Below the pieces are notes generated by a model. The model ran no database searches. It saw only the letters and a program-made list of their open reading frames with translations, and was not told the DNA's origin. The position numbers and the translations under genes are program-made. From contig NC_048538.1 in NCBI RefSeq assembly GCF_902806685.2, positions 4,340,001 to 4,404,000 of the forward strand: 64,000 nt of DNA, given 5' to 3'. Source of the stretch: Maniola hyperantus (taxonomy: Eukaryota; Arthropoda; Insecta; Lepidoptera; Nymphalidae). This document shows positions 56,209 to 64,000 of this stretch, piece after piece. Every line of letters begins with the position of its first letter. Positions within the stretch are counted from its first letter, which is position 1.

Positions 56209-56391
56209 ATTAGCTGCTCCGGCGAACGTCGTACCGCTTAACAGTCGATTCTTTTTCAGGATTTTTTTTAAATTTTTCTCTCCGTAAGAACCATCCCCGT
56301 ACTTCAAGTAATATTATGAAAAAAGAATTAGCGAAATCGGTTCAGCTGTTCTCGAGATCTGCGATCAGCAACACATTCAGCGATTCATTTT
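56209..56391 (-). mobile_element. HC Helitron
   Basis: ATTAGCTGCTCCGGCGAACG at the reversed 3' end, CCGTACTTCAAGTAATATT, GCGAAATCGGTTCAGCTG, GATCTGCGATCAGCAAC, AGCGATTCATTTTT. The 5' TCTATATA is missing because a TF element starts there. Confidence 0.75.
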
Positions 56392-56392
56392 T

Positions 56393-56819
56393 AGGGTTCC
56401 GTACCTCAAAAGGAAAAACGGAACCCTTATAGGATCACTTTGTTGTCTGTCTGTCTGTCTGTCTGTCAAGAAACCTACAGGGTACTTCCCGTTGACCTAG
56501 AACCATGAAATTTGGCAGGTAGGTACATCTTATAGCTGACATTTGGGGAAAAATCTGAAAACCGTGAATTTAGGGTTAGATCACACAAAAAAATTTAATT
56601 GTGGTCATGAACTAATAATTAGTATTTTCAACTTTCGAAGTGAGTGACTATATCAAGTGGGGTATCACATGAAAGGTCTTCACCTGTACATTTTAAAACA
56701 GATTTTTATTTAATTTTATGCATCATAGTTTTTGAATTATCATGCAAAATGTCGAAAAAATACGACTGTAGTACGGAACCCTCATTGCGCGAGCCTGACT
56801 CGCACTTGGCCGGTTTTTA
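56393..56819 (+). mobile_element. TF-family element
   Basis: AGGGTTCCGTACCTCAAAAG directly after the T-run of the HC copy; (TCTG)n; ends GCGCGAGCCTGACTCGCAC, TTGGCCGG, T-run. The A/T tract at the HC 5' end appears to have been its insertion site. Confidence 0.8.
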
Positions 56820-56837
56820 TATATAGAGACTATAGTC

Positions 56838-56965
56838 CACGACAGGTTGAGATGGCGATCGGGGTATGAGACGCACACCCGCACGGCATACCGATCCGTG
56901 TTAACGCGGGGGCTGTACGGGTGTGCGGAGCGTTCCCTCCCCGATTGACATTTTAACCTGTCGCG
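56838..56965. mobile_element. GC-rich hairpin MITE, copy 3
   Basis: CACGACAGGTTGAGATGGCG pairs with TTGACATTTTAACCTGTCGCG-type right end; inner GACGCACACCCGCACGGC and GTACGGGTGTGCGGAGCG pair. Shorter and more diverged than 8143. Confidence 0.75.
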
Positions 56966-57555
56966 TATTTATACATAGCTGCACTGACTAGAGCTCAAGA
57001 TATTATGCACTCCACTTATGTCAGACATGAGACACGTCGACGTGCTAAATGACGCAGCCTGACAGACGTTCCCGGAATTATCCACATTCGTGCATACTGC
57101 ATAGGAGAGTTCGCCTAATTATAGTGACTTTGCAGTCCGCGTTACATACACGAGTTGAATCTAGATCTTCACACATGTAACCTACCTATGAATAACAGAA
57201 CCCAATAAATAAAGTATTCTTTAACTAAGCTCCTAAATGCAATTTGAATTTTTTAACATGGTAATGATGATGGTTAGGTTCTTTTAAAAGGTGTTGTAAA
57301 AACGAATATTTGTATATATTCTACAGAATCTTTCTACAAAATTTCTTGTTTGAGTGATTTTATTTATTTCTATAATGGTACACGCATGTTTTTGAGAGCA
57401 AGCAGTTTTTTAACTAATGCAGCGTATGTAAAAATATTACTTTCAAGATTGTGTAACAATTTTGTGTGGCTTGAAAAGTCTAATAAAAGAGTAAGGCATT
57501 AAATAGGTATGGAGTATGGACTAAAAACTCAAAATTCAAGAATGTTTATTTCACA
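56966..57555. other. Unassigned sequence
   Basis: Nothing recognised. Confidence 0.5.
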
Positions 57556-57779
57556 CTAGCTTTGGCTCGCGACTTCGTCCGTGTGGACTACACAAATTTC
57601 AAACGCTTATTTCACCCCCTTGTTGAATTTTCAAAAATCCTTCCTTAGCGGATGCCTACGTCATAATAGCTATCTGTATGCTAAATTTCAGCGCGATCCG
57701 TCCAGTAGTTTGAGCTGTGCGTTGACAGATCAGTCAGTCAGTCAGACAGTCAGTCACCTTTTCCTTTTATATATTTAGA
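57556..57779 (-). mobile_element. HB Helitron
   Basis: Reverse CTAG at 57556-57559, hairpin GCGACTTCGTCCGTG, CACCCCCTTGTTGAATT (short deletion), CCTTCCTTAGCGGATGCC, (CAGT)n with one CAGA, CCTTTTATATATTTAGA. Confidence 0.85.
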
Positions 57780-58339
57780 TTGAACAACTCATGGTTCTTA
57801 TGATAATAATGTCAAGACAGACGAGCCAGCAAAAAAACTACCTCTAACCGCTATCTACTCTTTTCAAAAGGCAAAACAACAATAGAAAAAAAAGAACATG
57901 TCCAGGAGCGCTAGAGACACGTCTGTTAGTGGTGAAAGACGTACCAGGAACGATGTAGACTGCTCCATAGTGCATACGACAGTTTAGCTAATTATAGTTA
58001 GTAGCTCCGCATTCCTCACATTCTGTTTGCTGCTTTAACATAATTTAACATCGAACGCATCGCCCTATTTTGCTCCATTGGAGAATTTCGGCGATATTGG
58101 CAATTATCTCTGCCTAAGTGTAATCTCAGGCAAAGGATGAGAACAATTTTAAACAAAAAGCCGGCCTCGTTGATAGGTCATAACTAAAATTATTAAATAC
58201 CGCGTCTGTACTACTTAATAATATAATTTGCGGTTGTAGATAGCCGATTGCTATGGCTGATTGTGATTGTCATCGACATTGTCGAGTCAAAGGAAAACAA
58301 AATGGCCCTATACACCAGTACTTAAATAAGACTAATTTT
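57780..58339. other. Unassigned sequence
   Basis: Nothing recognised. Confidence 0.5.
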
Positions 58340-58583
58340 TAGGGTTCCGTGCCTCAAAAGGAAAAACGGAACCCTTATAGGATCACTTTGTTGTCTGTCT
58401 GTCTGTTTGTCTGTCCGTCTGTCTGTCAAGAAACCTACAGGGTACTTCCCGTTGACCTAGAATCATGAAATTTGGCAGGTAGGTAGATCTTATAGCTGAC
58501 ATTTGGGGAAAACCCGTGAATTTAGGGTTAGATCACACAAAAAAAAAATTGTGGTCATGAACTAATAATTAGTATTTTCAACT

Positions 58584-58609
58584 TTCGAAGTGAGTGCACT
58601 CACTTCGAA
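58584..58609. repeat. 26-bp perfect palindrome
   Basis: TTCGAAGTGAGTG followed at once by its reverse complement. Confidence 0.92.
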
Positions 58610-58617
58610 TGTTTCAT

Positions 58618-58665
58618 ATGATATCCCACTTGATATAGTCATGACTATATCAAGTGGGATATCAT
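58618..58665. repeat. 48-bp perfect palindrome
   Basis: The half starting ATGATATCCCACTTGATATA (then GTCA) meets its reverse complement at 58641-58642 with no spacer. Confidence 0.92.
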
Positions 58666-58869
58666 AACTGGTGAATGGGGTGTGGTGGATGGGGCACACA
58701 AAGGCTTCGACCAACAATGTCTAATGGGTTCTTTCAAGAAACAAATTACATGCTAGACTATGTATTTACGTACAAACAAGTTACATTAATGCTCTAGCAA
58801 AGATGTTATTTTCTCGATACTGGTTGATGTTTATTAATAGTGCGAGAAATTCATAAAGAGGAACTTTCA

Positions 58870-59000
58870 AAGGGAGTCAGTTCGCGCACGCATCGCGGTT
58901 AAGACTGCACTCCTCCCTTTGAAAAAGGACCCCGGATGGGTTCGAAACTAGTCGGGCTAACGTCGACTAAACACGTGAGTATAGCCGGGTGAGAGATATT
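58870..59000 (-). mobile_element. MITE related to 34693
   Basis: GGGTTCGAAACTAGTCGGGC, TAACGTCGACTAAACACGTG, AGTATAGCCGGGTGAGAGA is the minus-strand version of the core and one end. The outer part (CAGTTCGCGCACGCATCGCG) corresponds to the other arm interior. Terminal pairing is largely lost. Confidence 0.65.
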
Positions 59001-59415
59001 ATATAAATAATGGAAAGCACTCACGATAGTTTAAACGATAAAGGAACTTTACAATTTACATACAAAAGTTATAAAGATAAAATGGATTAAGGTGAAGAGT
59101 TAAATATTATGGTTTCGGTATTTTAGAAAGTAGGTAGGTATCTTTTTATGAATCTTGACATCATTCGCCTTAACAGGAGACATTACAGACTTACAAATTA
59201 GATTGCGCCTACACACCTGGGGGACAATCACAGCCAAAGCGGAAACAATGGAAAGAAAACAATAAATTGGAGAAATCAGAGTAAAGAAAATAAAAGCCTG
59301 ACGTAGAGCGGAGCGAGACCAATAATTAATCCATGCCTGACGTATAAAAAAAATCAAATCAAAAATCAAAGTTTCCAAAAGTAAGTTTGCATTTTTGTTT
59401 TTCTTTTATTATATT
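59001..59415. other. Unassigned sequence
   Basis: A 92-codon minus frame (59100-59378) has no recognisable motif. Confidence 0.45.
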
Positions 59416-59651
59416 ACTAAATGAAGCCCGCGACTTCGTCCGCATGGATTAGGTAAGGTTTTTAAAAATCCCGTGGGAACTCTTTGATTTTCCGAGATAA
59501 AAAGTAGCTTATGTCACTCTCCATGTCTTTAACTAGGTATATTGTCGTGAAAAAAAATCACGTTCATCCGTTGCTCCGTTGAGACTTGATTGAAGGACAA
59601 ACTAATAAAACAACAAACAAACACACTTACCCACGTACCTATAATATGGGT
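59416..59651 (-). mobile_element. HA-variant Helitron
   Basis: ACTAAATGAAGCCCGCGACT (CTAG decayed to CTAA), GCGACTTCGTCCGCATGG, AAAAATCCCGTGGGAAC, TCCATGTCTTTAACTAGG, AAATCACGTTCATCCG, CAACAAACAAACACAC, TATAATATGGGTTG. Confidence 0.75.
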
Positions 59652-60688
59652 TGCCGATCACTTTTAGTTTAACTCTTTTCTTTAACGTCACTCGGATATT
59701 ATAATTTTAATAGCTGAGTTTGTTGTGGGCTCTTCTCAGACCTGGGCGCGTTTGGAACCCTCGTAGCTTTAGTTTTAAGTTTGCGTAATAATTATCACCA
59801 CTATATCTTAGAAATCCAACATCTGACCATCAAAAAGAGTTATTAATTACCTATTTTAAATAAATCATTTGACTTTGAATATTTTCCGTTCATTTGCGCT
59901 TAAAAATACCTATACTCCATTTTGAATATTTTCATATTGCTTACCTACCTTCTCTAAGAAATTGGATGGGGAAAGGAATTTTAATATGACGAATTTTATA
60001 GACGCGTTACATAACATCTTGTCCGTCGTCATATCGTGCCTAATATAGCATGGAATCACCTTATCGGTTCACTTCACTATCTCGAGATTTGAAAAATATT
60101 TTCTCTTTCACCGAACGAAAATTTAAATATTTGAAGATCTTTCTGTACTATACTAGCCTGGATCTCGGAGTTTTGTTCCCGGTTCAGTAAATTGTTTTTT
60201 AAATACAAGTTACAACCAAGAAAAAGTCCTGGGTTCTTACTTCCGTGAGTAAATAGGTAAGTGATGAATGACTGAGTTTTATGGGGTACTTAACTGAATA
60301 TGGTTAAAAATATAATTTTTTTACGACGCATAGGGTTCCAATAAAATAAACATTATTTTTGGGTGTTTTACGGTCGTAACTATGGAATAATAAAATTTTA
60401 TTGACCAATATAGTATCATAAGTGGCCAACATAAATCGAACCTAACAGCTTATCGTCAATTCAATGCGTTTCAGCGGGCGCGACGGGTTGTTATGTATAA
60501 GCAAATACGCTCTTGCCACCGAAAATACGCGTATTGCGTCATTTTAATATCACGCACATTACACGGAAATTACGATTGTAAAGGAAGCTCCACACCTGCG
60601 AGCTTGAACTCAACAGCCCGTTCGCTGCTGGTGTATGCAGTATGTATACTGTGTACCGTGTAGACATGTGTCCGCTATAGCTTAACTT
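59652..60688. other. Unassigned sequence
   Basis: No repeat or gene recognised. Confidence 0.5.
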
Positions 60689-60758
60689 AACTGAAAACCG
60701 CTGCCGTGCCTATAGCGTACCGTAGCGTTATTGTCGTAGCTAGCAACGGTTTTCAGTT
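60689..60758. repeat. Inverted repeat
   Basis: AACTGAAAACCGCTG pairs with AGCAACGGTTTTCAGTT across about 38 bases, one mismatch. Confidence 0.7.
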
Positions 60759-60930
60759 ATCATCTATGACGAACCACCTGTCAACGCAACACTGCCAACT
60801 GGCAACTGACAATGCATTGTTTGGTTTTTTGGTAACTAGAAACGCAATAATTATGCCTTCTCTTTCTTTCTTTCACTGAAAGCTGAGAAGGAGCGGTTAT
60901 TGGCTACCGGATTAGTAACTAAGAACTTGG

Positions 60931-61060
60931 TAAACCGAAGCCGACCTTATCTCTATTACGCTAAGGCTTAACTGTACAAGTACTTGTCCATTACACTTTG
61001 ATCTATCATTCTAAATACAGTTAGCCTTAGAGTAATAGAGATAAGGTCCTCTTTGGTTTA
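60931..61060. mobile_element. Fold-back MITE, 130 bp
   Basis: Left arm TAAACCGAAGCCGACCTTAT, CTCTATTACGCTAAGGCTTA, ACTGTA (60931-60976) pairs with 61016-61060 with about four mismatches and one gap. No coding. Confidence 0.85.
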
Positions 61061-61350
61061 TCAATCTTCATGAAATGTTTTTGGTTAACTGGACTGTGGC
61101 AAACTATTCGTACACGCGTCCACTATAGTTTGACCTATGTCAATGATCAAATTAAACTTTACTGCTATGAACTTAAGGTTGTGATTACTTCACGATATTC
61201 ATGAAAGTAAAATTGGTTTTATTTTAGTGAATATGCGCGCGCTAGCTATACAGACGGTATTGATACGGCAGCTAGCTTAGTTACTACTACGGAAACCGCT
61301 GCGCGTTGCGCATATTAAATTAGTTGAAACACAACTCTGATACCGATGTT

Positions 61351-61408
61351 CGGCAACGGTTAACAATATCGGTATTGAAACTAAGTAACTGTTGATTAAC
61401 CGTTGCCG
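61351..61408. repeat. Inverted repeat
   Basis: CGGCAACGGTTAACA pairs with TGTTGATTAACCGTTGCCG, with a short insertion on the right. Confidence 0.75.
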
Positions 61409-61559
61409 TAAATAGCCAATAACGCCCATCTTTAGTACCGTGTACGTGTATAAAGTTGAATGGCTCGTTTTGCACCGCGCAAATCGAACACCAACATCAA
61501 CTTGACCCACGTAAGAGTACCTACATACCTGTGAGCTGAGCGGCTCGAAGGCGTGTACG

Positions 61560-61830
61560 AGGATCATGTTTAAACGTCGGGCTGAGAGTTGAGCGACTCA
61601 TGAGCCGCTTAAAGAGCTTCTTGCTTGATGCACGCTTGATGCGCCCGTCAAGCGGCTTGATCAAGCAAACGGCACTTTTCTCATACAACGAACACTGTCT
61701 GAACGTCGCGTCAAGCAAAAATATAAAATCGCATCAATCACGCGTCAAGCACTAAATGCTTGACTCAAACATCAAGCAACCTTTGTAAACGATCAAAATG
61801 TTTGCTTCAAGCAAAAAACAAGCCGCTAGA
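61560..61830. repeat. Cluster of GCTTGA / TCAAGC words
   Basis: At least ten copies of TCAAGC or its complement lie between about 61618 and 61820, irregularly spaced and on both strands. Three frames of 61-96 codons overlap the region without recognisable motifs. Confidence 0.6.
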
Positions 61831-62407
61831 CCGTCTCGGAAGCTCTTAACTCGCAGATGTGGATCCTCCTTAAACAATTTTAGGCAACTTGCGCAAAGTG
61901 TGCATTTACGAAACAAACCATTTACTATGCATTTAAAGTGGCTGTTTTCACACTCGAATATCCTGTACTATTCTACATATTGACAAATCCTTAAAATAAA
62001 AAGTAAATTGCTAGGCATTAGCACATGTGAGTAAATCATTACACTTGCCCAGTTTTCAGAAAAAAATGAATAGTTATGGATTTTAATATAAAATCAGCAA
62101 AGATTTACTTTCATGGTATGCTTACAATTGTATCTCTTCTGCCTGCTGTCCTTATACTAAAAAGTGGCTTACCCCTAAGAGTATAGATTGAGCAATTGCC
62201 AAAAAGCTCATAAGTTTTGACAAGGAACTATTTAAAGTGGTATAAAGTTGATCACAATTCAATTCAATGGATCAGAGATGGTTGAAGTGATACAGGGTAT
62301 CCAAGAACTTGCATAGTCCCAAACGATACGAGAAGAAGCATAACTCATAAAAGCATATATTATTGAAATATTTTTATCATTTTATCGAATAATTGGTTGA
62401 GTACACA
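61831..62407. other. Unassigned sequence
   Basis: Nothing recognised. Confidence 0.5.
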
Positions 62408-62567
62408 GCAGAAAATAATGTACATCAGCCTTTAGAATGACATTTCAGCTTTGTAGAGCGTTGTCTCTGTCACTCATACCTATGTGATGTTTTGTCAGCC
62501 TCAACGACAAACAGTGCTCTACAAAACCCATACCTCTTTCTAAAGGTTGACGTACATTATTTTCTGC
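62408..62567. mobile_element. Fold-back MITE, 160 bp
   Basis: GCAGAAAATAATGTACATCA, GCCTTTAGAA on the left pairs with TTCTAAAGGTTGACGTACAT, TATTTTCTGC on the right (two mismatches). Inner TTTGTAGAGC and GCTCTACAAA also pair. Confidence 0.85.
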
Positions 62568-62654
62568 CGCTTACTGGTATGTCCTCTCAAATTAACTTGC
62601 TGTTGTTTCCAAGAAAAAGTGGTGTTTTACATTAAGTAATAGTTACCTTTTAAC

Positions 62655-62895
62655 TTAACTTCAGCCTCCTCTTCGTAAGGTCTCCGGTTCACTCTCTGGC
62701 ATGCACATTAGACAATTAAATATAACTCGCTTTTAATGGTGAAGGGAAACATTGAGAGGAAACCTGCATGTTCTCTATAATAGTGTGTTTAATTCTGGCA
62801 ATGCCTATTTGGTCAGCATGGTATATACTATGGCTTAAACCCTTAGTTAGTCTGAGAGGAGACCCGTGGTTAGTATCAGACTGGAGATGTGTTGA
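62655..62895 (+). mobile_element. S2 SINE, diverged
   Basis: TCTCCGGTTCACTCTCTGGC (decayed box B), GCACATTAGACAATTAAATA, TTAATGGTGAAGGGAAAC, TCTGAGAGGAGACCCGTGG, GACTGGAGATGTGTTGAG. The box A end is not recognisable. Confidence 0.65.
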
Positions 62896-62966
62896 GATTT
62901 TAAACTTTTAAATAGGTAAGTATCGTTATATGATCAACAAATTAGATCTCACAATTTATGTTTGAA

Positions 62967-63150
62967 ACTAGCTTTTTCCCACTATTTGACCCGCGTAGAT
63001 TTATATTTTTTAAACGTTGGACTTTCCTTTCCTAGAGCAGTTCCATGTTAAAGAGGAAATATAAAAAGGTGAAAAACTCACCTTAGTAGAATTTTGGTTT
63101 GATCTGCATGTGTGAATAATGTCAGTTAGTTAGTAAGTATACATATGATT
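62967..63150 (-). mobile_element. Helitron remnant (weak)
   Basis: AAACTAGCTTTTTCCCACTA, GACCCGCGTAGATTTATATT and a trailing CAGTTAGTTAGTAAG suggest a decayed minus-strand Helitron; the body is not matched. Confidence 0.3.
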
Positions 63151-63160
63151 ACATCCAAAT

Positions 63161-64000
63161 TGTGACTACTTACTACTATATATTTTCCTCAGTGGGTACA
63201 AGATTAATAAATAAAAATAAAATAAATAATAACATACCATAACCATGAAGTCTTCATAAAAAGTCGTTTGATTGAACCTGGATTGAACGCACGGTTTTAC
63301 AGCTTTTGATAAGAAAACGATTCTTGTTTTCAATATTTATTAATGCACTGGAGTATATTTAAAGTTTAATTCAGAAATTGGAAACAAGGATTTTGAAAAA
63401 AATTATAACCACCTTCACAGTCACAGAGTACTGCAGAGTACTTTGCACCAGTTATACATATTAATCTATGCTTTGCACTTTGTAAGCTTTTTGTAAGCTT
63501 TGTAAATTGTTCACAGTTCACAACACCAACACCATAGATTATCTACTATATACTAGAGACCAACACCAAGCCACAAACCACAGATTACAGAATACAGATG
63601 TGAGATGACCCATTATTCTCTATAGTCTAAGAGGCCCCGTAAACGTTCAAGCATGTTTGTCAAATTTAACGTTTTGTTTGCTCAAGATAATCAAACACAA
63701 GAGCACGGTGCAAGATTCAAACACGTTTGTGAAACAGGCTTGTCAAACAAGACGTCACTTTCGTTCGACGTAGAATTCAGAAAAGGATACTGCGTTAAGC
63801 ATAGGCCCTGAATGATGAGCACCACAGACAAATTGTGGCAAATCACAAAGTAAAGCTATGAATTGGAATAAAAATTCTTTTTCTAAAAAATTATATGAAA
63901 TGTGCACATTTCATACCCTGTAGATTTGTTCGACAGTTAAACTTCCCGGACAGTATTACTCTAGTCCAGAAAAGTAAGTATGGAATTTCATTTCTGGACA
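63161..64000. other. Unassigned sequence
   Basis: GTAAGCTTT is repeated near 63482-63503, and TTTGT/CAAAC words are frequent at 63650-63755. No gene or repeat family identified. Confidence 0.45.

Larger units (their letters stand above)
58340..58665 (+). mobile_element. TF-family element with rearranged 3' half
   Basis: AGGGTTCCGTGCCTCAAAAG after a T-run, (TCTG)n, CATGAAATTTGGCAGG up to CAACTTTCGAAGTGAGTG, then inverted copies of its own sequence instead of the normal continuation. The GGCCGG end is missing. Confidence 0.75.

Overview
The window looks like a piece of a moth or butterfly (Lepidoptera) genome. It is AT-rich, and I found no host protein-coding gene, rRNA gene or functional tRNA gene. 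The assignment rests on repeats familiar from lepidopteran genomes: short Helitrons ending in a CGCGGACGAAGTCGCGGGC-type hairpin plus CTAG, tRNA-derived SINEs, and 3' ends of non-LTR retrotransposons. All open frames are short; those I could interpret are retrotransposon remnants or lie across or antisense to repeats. The stretch is best read as intergenic or deep intronic DNA. No database search was possible, so family names are recognition and inference.

Labels used here. Helitrons: HA (5' TCCATACTAATATTATAAA), HB (5' TCTATATATAAAAGG with GACT repeats), HC (5' TCTATATATAAAAATGAATC), plus single copies of other subtypes; all carry a 3' hairpin and CTAG followed by T. TF family: elements starting AGGGTTCCGTA after a T-run and ending ACTCGCACTTGGCCGG before a T-run. 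SINEs: S1 (TGGCGCAGTGGT head), S2 (TAGCCTAGTGG head, long body, GATGAT tail), S3 (head like a phenylalanine tRNA). LINE pieces: RTc (degenerate ends of reverse transcriptase ORFs, probably RTE-like), L3a (3' end followed by TTCTA-type repeats), L3b (3' end with GCAATAAAGTGTC).

Layout. 0-13.5 kb: tandem HB pair, S1, A-rich minisatellite, RTc pieces, GC-rich hairpin MITE, SINE remnants, and a tandem duplication split by a Helitron. 13.5-24 kb: mostly unremarkable, with HA, S2, a nested RTc/S1/HA stack and an unclassified 600-bp inverted-repeat element. 24-35.5 kb: densest repeat tract, with HB and HA copies, a TF element carrying a nested Helitron, two MITEs, an intact-looking S2, and an S1 split by an L3a insertion with target duplication. 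35.5-52.5 kb: L3a and L3b ends, RTc pieces, Helitrons, a back-to-back tRNA-like inverted repeat and several kilobases with nothing recognised. 52.6-58.7 kb: a cluster of TF elements, one containing two adjacent perfect palindromes. 58.7-64 kb: fold-back elements, a GCTTGA-rich segment and an S2 copy.

There is no operon or pathway to describe. What the parts show together is repeated insertion of non-autonomous elements into one another; several nestings give a relative order of events.
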